Assembly: GCA_030142905.1 (NCBI GenBank)
Contig: JASJOG010000083.1
Span: 1 to 64,000 of the forward strand
Reading direction: 5' to 3'
DNA: 64,000 nt
Source of the DNA: Heliopora coerulea
Taxonomy: Eukaryota; Cnidaria; Anthozoa; Scleralcyonacea; Helioporidae
The notes below the pieces were generated by a model. The model was not told the origin of the DNA and did not search any database. It was given only the letters and a program-made list of their open reading frames with translations. The position numbers and the translations under genes were made by a program. Positions 12,501 through 27,400 of this stretch are shown here, piece after piece (positions within the stretch are counted from its first letter, which is position 1; every line of letters begins with the position of its first letter).

Positions 12501-15500
12501 GCCGGGGAATAATCACTGATGATAAAACATTTATAGATAGTACAAACTATGATTACTTGTTACTTATTTAGCCGGGAAAGACTCTTCTCTTCAGGTCAAA
12601 TCTAATTTAAAGTAGTGTTTCCAGTCAGTTGTTGCGATTATTCTTGCGTAAAATAACATGTTTTCGATTTTCGAAGAAGGAAATTATGAAGGGGACGTTG
12701 GTTCTTCTGGTTTAGCCCCCCCCCCCCTCTATCGGGAAAGTTAGGCGCCACCGTTGATCACATTTTTGTCAAAGTATCACATCTATAACTTTTACCTTTT
12801 TCCTTCAACACCGCTTATGACTTCAGTAGAGACGCAACGGAGAGCGGGAAAGTGAAATTGAGGCATGTGCCCCACGATTATTAACGCCAAAAAGTCCCTG
12901 ACCCAACATAATAACACATTTTCCCCCAAGAAAATTACGCTCTTTTTGCAGTATTTGAGCAGGGACGTGTATCTTGAACAGCTTTCTAGGCTCCTAAATA
13001 AAACACATTTCCCGGAACTTACTACTCAAGGGAGCATTTTTTTTGTTTTTCAGTTTCTTCGTCCCCTATTTAAAAATCCTTGTTCCACTTTAACCTTTCC
13101 ACCGTGGTTTTAAACACAGCTTTCTTCTCGTTTACTCTGGAATTGAATGGTCTGGTTGACAATCATACTCAAAAACTTAGTGATTGAGGTTCGAAGTAGA
13201 AAACGTCACAATACTTGTTTGTCTGGGTGATCTGGACATCAATTTTCAACACAAAGGCGTTGGTTGATATTAATCATGCTGCACTGAAGGAGACAAAGAC
13301 AGACTTTGTGGTGCCTTCGACCCAAGCTTCTTAAAACTTTGGTAGTTCAAGTAGTCTCGGTAGACTCAGGATTGAGGACAACAACAAAGTTTTTCAAGCT
13401 AACTGGGCATTAAATTCGAATCAAAATAAATTCGGTGCTTGAAACTGTCCCTACCTTGATGACAGAGTGCGGATTCAGTTAACCGATTAGCACACACTGA
13501 CTCAACCCATTCGGCACTTGAATTATTAAAAATGACGATAGCGATGACAGTTAGTAATGTAGGTAAAAATAACAACCAAGAAATTGAAATGGACAAAAAA
13601 ACAGTAGGAAGACTGAACACAACAGGTGGTAGAAAAAGTGACCGCGAAGTTCCATACTGATCGAGAACCTCAACTGTAACCTTACTTAATACACAGTATA
13701 CAATTGTACTTCATATTACATACAACTCTGAGTTGCATCAGAAATTTACCCACATGTTAAATTAATGCATTTCTTATTACTTCTTAGTAGGGACCTTCCC
13801 TTGTAAGTCACAAAAATTTACCCGGATCACCTTGGTTTCAATTAACTGGTCATTCAGCCCTTATGGTCGGCTGCTGGCCAAACGTGGTCAGGCGTTGCTC
13901 CCCCCTGAGGAAAATCCTGCGTGGCTACTCCAGAGAACGTCATATACAATCATTTCAATTCAAATTAGAAGCGTCGGGAAGAAATTGTTGTTGACTCTTC
14001 GGGGAAGACACTCCTAACATTCTGACTACAGCTTTTCATCCAAGACCATTCAAGTAGCCAGAATTTGGAAAGACGAAAGAGAATGGAAAAAGGCCTGGTC
14101 TTGCACTCATCTGCCCGCGATCAGAAGGTAAGACCCAACTCCAGCATGTGGTGTTAGCAGAGATGTGCCTGCGAAGAATTTTGAAATGGTATTTCCTCCA
14201 TTTCGAAGACATTTTTCTAACTATTTTCACCTTAGTCTTCCATTGTAACTATCTTCTCAGCTTTAAGTTCATAAGTCCATGGATTAAATCTTGTTAATGA
14301 ATGTGATTATATCATAAATTCACACCAAACAGAAGAACAAGCCTTGCACCATTAAGTGGGTGGTCCGTCGTTTACTTGGGGAGCCAAATTGCGGGTTTAA
14401 AACCCTGTTTCACCACCTAACTGTACCAACCATAGTCACCGCTTAACAGTCCCATTTGGTGTATTAGCAGTCTGCTGTATATTGGATATTTCGGTTCACT
14501 AGCCGAAAATCCTTCTGTACAATCTATTTTATGGGAAAAGGAGAATTGATACAAGTGTCTGGGTTAGCTAGGCTATAGCTTTAAGCCCAAGACTCCCAAG
14601 AGTTTACCGGTTGCTAATCCGTGGTGAGTTCAGTTTATAGTGGTAGAATAACTTAGTGGAGACATGAACTTTGTAACTCGGATGTTTTGATCTTAATTAC
14701 CTAAATATGGGACGAATTAAAAACTTTAGTAATTGTCTCCTTTGAGAAGTGTTTACCTTAATTATTTACAAACTAATGGGCAAAATTTATATTGACACCC
14801 AAGTGAAAAATAAATAACTATCAAGCAGCGCTAAGTATCCAATCTGGGGTATCAAATTGATAGAATTACCAGGGAAAGTCACGCCATCGAAGACTACATC
14901 AACCAGCAAAGGAACACGTAAATGAAAATTACAGTAACTGATAAACTATTTGCGGAGTCATTCTCGAACCGGAGAGAAAGTGAATTACCTTGCAAAAAAA
15001 TTTTAATTAGACGATGTATCTAGTTCATCGATCATCCAATAAGTAGATGCGATACCAAATATAGATATGAGATGTTTTCTTTTGTCCTTGCTTCTTCTAG
15101 ATTTAGCCTCGCTTTAGCAGAGACGTGTAAACACAAACATGTCTGAAACTTCAAGAGAGCACACGTCTGAAACTTTGGGAATGTGTGGAAAGGTATTGTC
15201 GTCCAGTGGGTTTCTCGTCATGGTTATCCTTAACAAGTAAACAATTGCTCGAAAAAATTGCTCCCATGTCGTCATCACCTTTAAATTGATGCTTATTTTA
15301 GAGCAGGTGAACGTTTCTGAGGAGAAACTAAGAGTGTTAACGATTGATTGAATGCTTTCAGTTCCTTGAGATGAAAAGAAAAAAAACTAGTCGAAATGTA
15401 AGAAAAGTTACGAATGGTAAACTGAATATGGTGAACTGTATGGAGAGTGAGTACATAGGATAGTGTAGTTACACAACAAGGACATCAACCCTCAATTGCA

Positions 15501-18472
15501 GGACATGTTGGCGAATGAACCCCTTAAGGGTTTAAAAGACTTGTATATGCGCCTCCCTTTTCCTTAAGAATATCTTCCATGTTAAAGAACAGGACCAAGT
15601 AAAAAGCCAGTAAAGAAAGCTGAAGATTCAAAAGGTTCCATTTAACACAACAGTGTGAAAAGGCATTTTGAAGTTTTTAGTCTCAACCGAAGGACACATG
15701 TTGTCACTTCACTCTATCAGTTTAACAAAAATATGCGTGTCTTTCATAAGTAACTGCTCTTGCTTGCCACGTTCTGCTCAGTTAACCATGGGTTTGCTGT
15801 TAGATATACAGTGTCACATGGTATAGAGCAAAGATCTTTCCAGAATTGCGTGCATCTGAAAGGACTTTACCTGCCCCGACAACTTTAGCGTGATGTAACC
15901 ATTTCCACCCCTCCCACAAGAGTACAGGAACGTTAACACGCAAGCGTCCACAAGCACACGAACCTACCCACGCAGGAACACGCCGTCATGCACACAAACC
16001 CATCCATTTAATCTTTCCTGCAACTCCAGCTTTAAATCCAATTTCCTACCATTTTTTAAGTCATTGTGGCTAGGCTAAAAAGAAAAAAATGCGCTTTCTT
16101 TCGTTAAATGTAGTTTCACCCTTACAGCCAGCAGTAGCCACTTTACTATGATCCAGACGTCAATATCCCATTAACTATTTTTGTCAAACATTTTAAATTG
16201 GATGATTGCACGTGAATCTGTGCGTAAAAGAAAATTTATATTTCAAAATACAGCTTTCTTTGGCCTTGGATGGACACTGAAACCGAAGCCAAGTGCATTT
16301 AACTGATTTAAATAAAGCGAACGTCCGCGAGTTATATCCACCGCCCAGTACATCTGGGGATATCCAAACGTAATTTCATATGCGTTCATTTATCCTAACC
16401 TTTGATGATTGAGTTGCATTCCTCGGAGCAACCTCCACAAGGGTATGAGTTAACCTTTAGGACTATTATGTCATCATTACCTCCCAAACTTGGTAATCGA
16501 TGGTAATCGTTTTAAAGGCTTTTTTCTCGCTCGAGAACGCCACTGGCCATGGAGCTCCAGTCTGATTTCAATTCAAGCCCCTTGGTCTGCGTCACTTCAG
16601 ACGGGTTACCACTTGGTAGCCACGGCAGTATCGTAATCTGTCATGGTCCAAAGTGTCGCAATGAATTCACGTATGAGTGTGTTGCTGCGCCGACAATACT
16701 TTCCGAGTTAGCAACTAAATTGAAACCAATCTTTAAGTGTCTGCCTGATTTATCATGGGAAAAATCATTGTTTTGTTATTTCGTGAGCGAGCATGTTTTG
16801 GTTTAATATAAGACCATCCGCCGCCTTATAAACACAGCCAGAGTTGTGTTTCGGTGGTCCGGTCATTTTATACCGAAACACGATCAGTGCGCAAAATTGC
16901 GCCCTGAACGCAAACAAAACGATCTTCCGAAATTACGTCAGATAGCGACATGAAAGCGAAGAAATTATTCAAAGCAGCTACGAGAAACAGTTAAAGAATG
17001 TGATACATATAGATATATAACCAATCGATTTTAAGTTAACTTATTCCTGTACAGCAGCTATAAAGTTAATCGTGAAACATTCAACATAGGCAGCACGATG
17101 GGGAGTTCCTGATAAGCCACGAAATCTGTCAGTGGGTGAGCTACTTACGGATTTTAGATCAGACGAAACAGACGTTAAGGTTTGATCATGGAAAACCTGG
17201 AAGTTTGTTCACGGAAACAAATAAAAATTGAAAAATTGTTCTTCATATCGCACGCACGGTCTCCTAAATTGACATCAGAGAAATCTATTGATTTAATTTT
17301 GTCGTGAAGGAAAGCGATTTAATGTGGTATCATGACGAGCATATTTAGCGAACAATTATGACAAAGGCAGCCTGTGAAATCTAAACAGTCAAGAGTAAAA
17401 ACCAAACTACTTCCTTTAGGTTGTTTACTGTTGCCTGTCCAACGACGTTTCTCTTTTGAAACACAAAAGAGAGTCGACGTAAGCCGCGGAAAAGCTTATT
17501 TACAACCGGAGTGGAAATAAACGTGAGATTTTATAAGGATGAGGAGGTTCTATCTCTCTGAGAAAACAATGGCAGATTTGAGATGAAGTTCATTTTGCTT
17601 TCATCACCAGGAAATGAATCCAACGTTCACTGAATGTGTGAAACTGACATTTCCTCACCAAGTTATTAGTCTTGATGTACAATGTTCCTTTTCAACGTGT
17701 TTTCAGCTACCTTTTGTGACCAACTCGTTCACAAAGTTCAAAAAGAACTCCCCAGCTAAATCTCCACCTCTTGCTAGTTGTGTACGTAACCCTTAGAGAA
17801 TAACAAGACCTTGAAATTAAACAGTCATTTCTCAGACATTCACGTTGTTGTGCCATATGCTATGTCATGGCCATGTCTGTGTTTGTTTGTTTGTTTAGCC
17901 AAGCCAAATAACTACTTGTTTGCGATATCGGATGAATTTATTTTTTTATTTTCAGTCTCGAATACCAAAAATATACACGACTTCCAAGTTCCATCTTCTT
18001 CGTTAATTGCCCGTAGTTACGTCGTGTGCAGACTTAAGATTTCATTTTTTGTCACATTGCATCGACGTCCGCCTACATTAGCCTTAGGCGAATGACATGG
18101 ATGTCAAACCGATGTGTACTAGATGGACAGAGGTGAGGCGATCTGGCAACTTTGCGAGCATGTCAATCACAGTTTCACCTCTGTGCTCTGCTGGTCGCAT
18201 TATTCAAGGCGAGTAAGGAGACTAAAGAATCCCGGGGCTTTGATAGTAACAATGGAGAAAAGAAAATCACCGAAGGAAGTAGCTCTAATAGGATAAAAGG
18301 CAGACCAGGATGTGAGAATATGCTGGACACCTTGGCATCTTCTCCAATTACCAGGCTATAAATGTCTCCTACTCGATGAACACCAAATCCACGGTAGTCC
18401 CCCAATGTGAAGCTCGCGTGTTCCTAAAAGTCGGCTCCTAATTTCTGTCGACTTTTGGTGAAACATTCCAGC
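12501..18472. other. Gene-free region upstream of the ADAMTS-like gene
   Basis: Only short open frames occur, the longest about 80-85 codons, with no recognisable domain or splice structure. A 12-C run lies at 12716-12727 and a short (TTTG)n tract near 17880. Promoter and 5' UTR sequence for the ADAMTS-like gene should lie at the right end, but I cannot identify specific elements. Confidence 0.6.
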
Positions 18473-21400
18473 ATGTCTTCCACTTCGCGGCGTTTATCAT
18501 TCCTCATATTGTCTCTGTATTCAGGCTTATCACTCTCTTTACTATCTCCTCTGCAAATGCTTTTGGACTCGTACATTAACCTGAAAGGTACGTATTAATA
18601 TCAACTGTGCATCTTGTGTATCTACTAGATAGATCAACTGTACCCTGCAGGAGCCACAAAATGTTGTAGTAAAAGATCTTTGATTGTTTAACTGTCAAAA
18701 TGTGATTACTTTGGTTTGATTTGTTAAAGCAGACCATCAGTTTCCCACAAACGTAGGCCACGAATTCGCGATACCAAACGCTCCTTTTCATGAGCGAAGG
18801 TACTCAGCGAAGTTTATTCAACCTCGAGGAGGACTAGTCTACACAATTCGACTCTTTGGCGAAGATGTTGCGTTGACATTTGAAAAACTTGGGAATGCTG
18901 TGCAGTTCGACGTTCTGTGCAGGTCGGAAAATTCATCAAGAACAAAAAACACAATGAAATCAGATTGCTGTTGGCTGGGAAAATCGCATCGCCGTAATCA
19001 GTCTTTGGTGATTTTGAATTATTGCCGGAATCTGATGGTGAGTTCTCTTCATGAGGTTCATTTCTAATGTATCGTTTACTTGATAAGTCAGGTAATTATT
19101 GTGCAGTTGAAGAGATACAACGCCTTTCGAAGTGGTTATACATTAAATTGTTAAGTGAATTGTCTCATTAACAACATCAGATCGGCATTTAACATGGTCA
19201 ACGAGTTGACTGTTTTGAAATTTGAAACCGTATATGAGTAGGTTTTTCACCACAGGCATTGACGGCCTCTTCGCGATTGATGAAGTTAAATCATTAATGT
19301 CTAAGCTTTTACAGATCTAACTAGATAATGCGTTAAAAACAAATACTTCCGTAAGTTAAGTAGTCAAATGGAATTCATACTGTTCACTGGTGATTCGACG
19401 TTAATCTTCTTTGTTATGACGGGTTAGATTTCTCACTAGTCGCAATTCTGGACAAAGAAAACCTTCAGCCTACTTGAGGACTCGGGGTTTTACTCAGGGA
19501 TTGGAAACAATCCCCTTTTTCAAAATATAGTGATGTGCTTGAAGGTGTAGACGTACTGCCATAAAAGTGAATCAGCCTATTATGTGTGATGAGTTGTGGT
19601 GAACTTCGAGCAGGCAATGTGGAGTTCATTACGTTGATCGTTAATTCACACCGACTGATATCGGAATGCGCTGAAATATCCCAGACTCGTCAAGCATTCT
19701 GTACAAGAAAACAAGAAGGAAAATAAGATGCAAACGTTCTTTAGATTCAACTGATTTCACAGTACGAGAAACAAGACGTGTGTGCATGCAAGTCATTTTT
19801 GGGTTAACTTCTTTAACGAGTATTTTAATCCCAACTTTGTAACAGGAATCTGAACATTTTCCAGTTCCCCCAAACTGAGACGTCTCCTGCATTAGACAGC
19901 TTATTGATGACTCAATATTCGTACCCAAACATACTCCTGAGTTGGGATTTCTAGTGACGAAATATTACTATTATTTAACTTGTAAGTATAACTTGGTGGA
20001 TTGCGTTCGTTGAGCCTGTCCATTTCTGAGTCAACCTTTTCTTCTTTGCTGCACGAACATGTGGACTTTAATGGTCACCGCTGAACACCATAACCCTCAC
20101 AATAGAATCCTCTGGCGGTAGCCAAAGTAAAATACCAAACTGCGACCATTGTCACTGAACTTTCAAAAACTGATTCAAGATGAGCCTTAATTCGCACTGT
20201 ATCAGATTTCGAAAACGAGCCGTACTAAATCCCATATAGTTTAGACATTAATATGGTACAGTATGTCGCTTATCAAACGAACGTATGAAATGGATCTAAT
20301 ATTAAAGAACACATGAACGCATCTGAACGTCCTTGTTTTCCGACTGTTTTGGAAGTAGAAGCAATTTTAGCCCCGTTAATCGAAGGAAAAGTTAGCATAA
20401 ACCTGCCTGATTCTGCATACGATTTTCAACAGCCGATCAGATAGTCATACCTTTTGTTTATTCTTCATAAATAATTATTTACGAATTACTGATATGATAA
20501 TAACAGTTATTACATATCCTCGCTTTTTAAAAACTCTTGTTTTGTGCGTTCGCGAAAGCAAGATTTGTAACACACGACAATTTCTGGGATGCAATTGGAA
20601 CTGGAATGTTCCAAAGGAAATTTTCCATGATATACATTCAGCCTGAGGCAAAGGAAGCCTGTGACTTTTCCTACGCTGAGTTCTCCACGTCTCGCAAGAA
20701 ATTTGTAGTCCCGTAGATCTGTCTCTGTTTTGCTTCGTTTTAATCCGACAGCTTGGAATCATTGAAGGTGTAAACGACACTTACTACGTTAAACCGCTTT
20801 CACGAAGCCAAAACGATGGACGTCATTTGGTTTACGTGGCCGTTCCCAAGAAGGATGACCTCGATACCAGGACGTGTGCGACGCAAGAAGGTTGGTTGAA
20901 ACCGTCTTAATTTTTCCCATGAAAACTATTAACACTTGGTATTTGTGTATATACGTGCACCTATTACCGTAGGCGTACTTGTGTTAAACCAAAGCGCACA
21001 GCATCAAGAGAGGGATCAGAGAGAGAGGGCGTGGCAACTATTGTGACTTATGAGAGACAAGTGCACTAGTAAGATTAGCTGTACCAAACTGATCATCCTC
21101 TTTCCTGACGGGATAAGACTTCAATTATTTTACTCTGGCTAACGTCAGACGCTTTTAGTCGTCAAAGGTGGAGCTCCAACCGGAAAAGAGTTGAGGTCAT
21201 ACCTATTTCGATCTATTCGACGTTTTATGTTGAGGTTATTAGCATTATTACATTGCGAAGGTAACCCGCACGTGTTCTGTTGACAAACTTAAGCCATTCT
21301 CCAAAGAATTGTCAAATGACCTTCATGAATTCTTAAACCAGGAAAGAACGGTGCAACATAGCACTTCATGTCCCAGTAATTACTAGACAACATCGACGAA

Positions 21401-24400
21401 GATGACATTTTAAGGCACTGGGCAATATTTGAGTTTGAGTAAGAATAAGCAGTGCAGAAAACGTAAGGTCAGGATGGGTTTAAGTTTTGGCTTTCACTAA
21501 TCTACATTTTCAATGGGTATTTTTATAGCACTATCTGACCGCCTATCATTCATTTTTAAAGGTATCTCAATCTTTTCACTAACAGTGATAACGATTTGCT
21601 ATTTGGTATAGCAACTAAAACAATAATATTAATAATAATAATAATATTGAATAGGGTGCCTATAGCACCGTTAGGTGTTTTTCAAATTTTCAATAGGGCC
21701 CTAAAAATAATTAAGAGTTACAAAGTTATAAAAGAAAACAGAATAAAAATCAGTGTATATGTACAAAAACTCAAAAAATAAATTTGAGTTTGTACTAAAA
21801 AGATGAGAGAGAATCAAAATTTCTGATTATTATAATTATCGACTGATAATCATTTTACCAACCCTTAGTGAAATTTTAGAAAGGTTAATATACAATCAAG
21901 TATACAAATTTCTACAGGAAATCTGCAGGAATCTCCAACTTCAATGAGAAATCGCGTCCTCCGGACCCGTTCCTTGATGCGAGCGCCCGTGATTGAGGTG
22001 TTAGTTGTCGCAGACCAGTCAATGGTGAAATTTCATGGAAATGCAGCTGTCAGAAAATATGTCCTAACTGTTATGAGTATGGTAAGACGAATTGTCCGTA
22101 TATGGTTTTTGTGTAAAAATTTGATAGCAGTAAGTACCCTTTTAACACACGGCGTAGGAAGCAGGCGAGGGTTGTATATTGTTGTATTTCCTCATCCAGC
22201 TTTGCTAAAAAAGAAACCCAATTCTGCCCTGATTGGAGCCCACTGATGAACAAACAACGCTAGTTTCGGTACTTTCTTTCGAATCCCAGATTCCATAATG
22301 CTCGAATTCCAAATCCAGTCAATTGGTGGTAAATCGACGGTTAAAACTTGTCATCTCTGTAGTTGTTTGATTCAGGATTGGATCTGGTGGTGTGTAATGC
22401 TGGATCTCTCCAACGAAACCAAAAATCTCATTAAGATTTATAATCCGCATCTAGTTTCAACCATGATTACACATCCCAAACGATACATTATACCTTACGA
22501 TATAGTCGCCAGTCATTATCGAGAGTATCAATTCTAGCGCATAATGAGTACTTTTAGGTCTGCATATGCAAATAAGAACTGTTTCTAGAGTATAATAAAT
22601 TGAAATTTTTTTCAAACAGCCGTTCTAGAGTGCACTAGTTCTTAATCTTTGCGTATAATAAAAAACGATTTCACTGTGGGTCGATTTGAGATTAACCTGA
22701 AAAGAGGATTTGTAGAATTATCCTCTGAAGTAAAAAAGCGTGTTAAAGTTTCAATCCAGCTGCTAACACCACAGTTTATTTAAACCTATGACGAAATTAT
22801 TTACTTTAAATACTCATGAGCGACATGACTATTTTGAAATAACAATGACAGGAATATTACACGAAAGGTATCAAAGATGTCAGCGACCATTTCCGTCTTA
22901 ATGATATTTTCGTTCCAATAATTGAGATTTCCATTATACCTCGGTAAACGTTTCTTTGTCAAAAGCGTAAATGTCCCATATTGTTGTCGTTCATGAAGCG
23001 ATAAATCAACCGTGCCAGGATTAGAAACGAAATGTGATGGAATAGAATAGCAAGGAATTTACTCAACTATGAAGCGATGTCGTTACTCGGTGGCTTGCCA
23101 TGAAATAAGGGCATGCACTTCAGAGAGACTGAGGCATGAACAGTACTCTGGTCCGTTGAACTCTAAAAAGACTGGAACGATATCTCGTTGTACCAGGCCT
23201 CGCGATTGAATGAAGCCGACATGGAGGCAGCCATGAAGCCGATATTGTCTTCTACTTACCAAGGATAAAAAAGAAAACTGTCAAAACCCCCTAAATTTAG
23301 GCTAAGTTTTTCACAACAGGTTGCGTGCTTTCTCGCGTAGCGGACTGGGATGACCTGCAAGTTGACCTACATGTCAGCCTCCATGTTGGCTTCAAAATAC
23401 AGTTTGTAGGTATCGTTCCAGTTTTTTTAGAATTCAATGCTCTGCTCATACCTCTGCCCACTTCTACTCACGTGGGTTGGCGCGTGAGGTACAGTGCATG
23501 AATGTGATCTGACAACGGTTCAGTCATGGCCGGTGTGTTGAGCTGACGGCTTGTTTGGGCTCACTGACCACCTTTCTACGTCGACGACTTCCTTCAAGTT
23601 GTTGCCGCCAGGAAAAAATTACTAATTGAGGGACGTTTGGTTTGGCTTGCATGGATATTTCATCACTGATGTATTGTTTTAGACTCATAGGCATTTTTTC
23701 CGGTGGTTCCTTTAGGTCTTGTCGCCGCAGCCAAAAGCCAACTTTGTTTTCCTGATTGCCATGAATGAAAGAAACCTTATTTTTAGATCCAATTAGGCTG
23801 GCCTGCGTGCACATTTCCTTGGGAAAATATCCGATTGAGTCCGCTCTTCCGAAGTCAAGTTCAAATTTGCGTGTCAAGGTCAGCCGCGCTGGCCAGCATG
23901 ACAGGAACATTGAGCTCTAAAAAGACTGGAACGATATCTCGTTGTATCAGGCCCCACGATTCAATGAAGCCAACATGGGGACAGCCATGTAGGTCAAAAA
24001 CACGTCAAAAAATCCGAAATTTGAGTGCAGTTTTTGTCAATAGGTTGCGTGTTTTATCGCGTAGGGGGCTGGGATGACCTGGAAATTGACCTACATGTCA
24101 GCCTCCAAGTTGGCTTCAAAATTCAGTTTGCAGGTATCGTTCCAGCCTTTTTAGAGTTCAACGAACAGGAACAACCATATTGCCTCATCTTCCTAGTTGT
24201 TCCCAGCACATTCCGACTTCTTGCGGCTACGGTGTAAAAGGACAGCCAACAATGACTCTCCCCTTGGGCAGCTGTGATTGTTCTAAAACGCTCAACCAAG
24301 CAAGCGATCAAGATACACGCTGGTTATACTGTTAACGCGACCTTTTGGTCAGCGGTAGCCTCAAAAATTTCCCGCATAAAACGGGATGAAAATTGAATCC

Positions 24401-27400
24401 GATGGATAAGCCAGGCTTGGTAGGAAGGTGGAGGATATCTGGCAAAAAAACAACCCTCTCTAACGGTCGACATTCGCATATCACTGATGTTTTTATATTT
24501 CTAATTATCATTTAGTGTTATTTCTGGCGCAAGCAAAAACGAGCTCTATATATTTTACCTTGATAAGCTAGTCTACTTAACCACTATCAAAACAAATATT
24601 TCTAGAGAGAAATTTATGCAAACCACGTACATCTGGTAGCGAGACCATGTGTTAATACAACCACGACTATCCTTCGGTATAAGGATAGAAATCAGAAAAG
24701 CTCTTGGCGTTTAAAGTTCGTTCATTCAAGTCTCATATAAACTTAGAAGTTGCAGTGTATGAAACAACAATAAGATCCTAAAAGCATGATGAGCATTGAA
24801 TCAAGGTTTTATTAACGTGTTAACGTGTCCTGTATCGTGATTGCAGACACCATTACATAAAACAAATTCATTAATTTTAGCCACGAGTTATCAACGATTT
24901 CGCACAAATTTATCAACTAATTGTGCGTTTATCGATCACAAATTCTTCTTCCTTTCATTGCCATAACACTGCCGCAATCATTAATGATATTTACAAAAAT
25001 GTTTTTTCTCTCTTTTCGTTTCTTCGACAATAAAGGTCGCCGGTATTTTCCGTCACGCAAGTCTTGGTGCTCGTGTCAATTTAGTGGTATCAGATCTGAT
25101 CATTTTAAACGGAGACGAGGTACGCTATAAGAAATCTTTTTCTTCATCACATCATGTGCAAAGACTCAATTTACTAAGGGAAATGAAATGTTACCCAGGG
25201 TAGAGATTGAAAATGCCAGGGTCCTGGCGGCACAGTGGTAGCGCACGTGTCTCTCTCCACTGTGACTAGGGTTCGATTCCGGCTTCGTGAGGTTATCCGA
25301 TTAAAGTTACCTTTCTCAGATGTGAGAAAAGTGTTGTCCAGTTTGACCCTACTAAGCATCGCAGGTTTTCTCAAGGTACTCAGGTTTCCTCCTGTAGTAA
25401 CAATGGACCAATGAGGGGTGGCTCTCACAGGACCTCTAGAGAGAACAGCTTAGCTAACTGGTAGGGTTATCCGGTATAAATAAAGACACTTCACTTCAAG
25501 CCAGCTTCTTGAATAGTGGTGGACAGTGAAATACGTAAGTAAAATAACACGGAGACTAGACGATGGGAAGAACGGAAGCTTCGCTTATGAAGGGATTTCT
25601 TGAAGTACAATAAGTTAATGCTTTACTCCTTTCATTCATCCTTCTTCATTATCGACTAAGATGAACTGCCTCTTTTTGCGTCATTAAAAACACCTCCCTT
25701 CGGTTTTTCGTTAAATGGTGGACGACAAGAAAAAGTAACAACACGAGAACAAGATACTTTCGGCGGACAAAGACCATCCACAGACTCAAAGAACATCCAC
25801 ACCCCTGCCTCCTGTGATTAAGTCATGAGAAGGAATGGATTCTCCTTAATACAATATCTAAAATTTGTTTTGATGTGTTAATTGGTAACTAGTCGTTTTT
25901 CTTCGCGTATGGCACTACAGGAATACCTGTTCATTAGTCACAATGCAGACAAGACCATGAAAAGTTTCTGTGAGTGGCAAAGGGATCATAGTAACTATGT
26001 CACGTCCAAGCATGACGTTGCACTCTTGATCACCAGGTATGTGAGTTTATGCACGTTAATATTTTGTCGTAAAAATAAAATACTTGGAAAAACAGAACAA
26101 AATATATGATCTTGTTCTTCTTATTAATGTTTTCAAACTTTGGTTTGAGGAGGATTCCGTCTATTTTATACATAAAATATAGAAAATAAATAGAGATAGA
26201 AATAGAGAGGTAGATAGATAGAGAGGTAAATAGATATACTTATACATATATACATATATAAATAGTTCAAGTAAGGGTATTTCTACAGGTTTCCATAATG
26301 GTCACTTTTGATGAAAAAGCAGTTAAGAGGGCGAGAAAATAGCCATTGTAACTAAGTAAATAATAATTTTCTTTTATTTTCACTCTAAAGACTGAATATC
26401 TGTGCAGATAAGGACGAGCCCTGTGGAACAGTCGGTAAGATCTAGAATTCTAGAAATATAACGTTTCCAAGGAAGTCCTTTTGATGAAAATTGCTGTAAA
26501 TTTCTAGGAATGGCTTACATTTCTGGAATGTGCCAGTCACAAAGACGATGTAGTGTGGTTGAAGACACAGGTCTGGATGTCGCTCTCACCGTAGCACATG
26601 AGCTGGGTCACAAGTACGTGAGTCAACCTTATGTTTTTTTAACCGTATCACTATAACGCATTGATGAGCCTCGACTGTGGCAGAGGAATGGTCAGTTAAC
26701 AGCAAGCGGCATGGGTAATTCAGAGGCAGACGGACAGAATTCGTTTGCGTAAGGAAAAATCAGCCGTACACAAATGAAACAGACAGATTGTATTACATAT
26801 AAATTCCTCTTACGCGAGTCCGTTACAATAACAACAGCGTACTGTTTCTCATGGATTTCGTTTGTGTACCTGTTGTTTTGTTTCGTTTCGTTTCTCAGCT
26901 TGGGAATCCGCCATGACGGTTATGGAAACGACTGCTCGGATCACACGCGCGATATTCCGCACATTATGGCGGGGACGTGGTTGAAAGCAAACAAGCGTGG
27001 GGTAACACAATGGTCCAAATGCAGCAAAAAAATGTTCAAGAAGTTCTTAAGGTAAGTACTTAGAAAACATCATTCGCCTAATTCTGGCTTCGCTTGCTCA
27101 GTCTAATATATGGCCTCCCTCGCTTCCTTTTAAAGTCTAGTATTTATCTATTTATTCTTTCTTTCTTTCCTTCTTTCCTTCTTCCTTTCTTTCTTTCTTT
27201 CTTTCCTTCTTTCTTTCCTTTCCTTCTTTCTTTCTTTCGTTTCCTTCTTCCTTTCTTTCCTTTCCTTCTTTCCTTCTTTCTTTCCTTCTTTCTTTCTTTC
27301 TTTCTTTCCTTCCTTCCTTCCTCTCCTCTCCTCTTCTCATCTCTCCTCCTTTCTTTCTTACCTTACTCCTTCCATTCTCAGTTCCTTCTTTTTTCCCACC

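Noticed and set aside
16549..16806. 85-codon open frame with several cysteines
   Set aside because: No recognisable family, no splice context and no signal that it is coding.
23524..23910. 128-codon minus-strand open frame inside ADAMTS intron 4
   Set aside because: It lies between the two MITEs, resembles no known protein and is of a length expected by chance.
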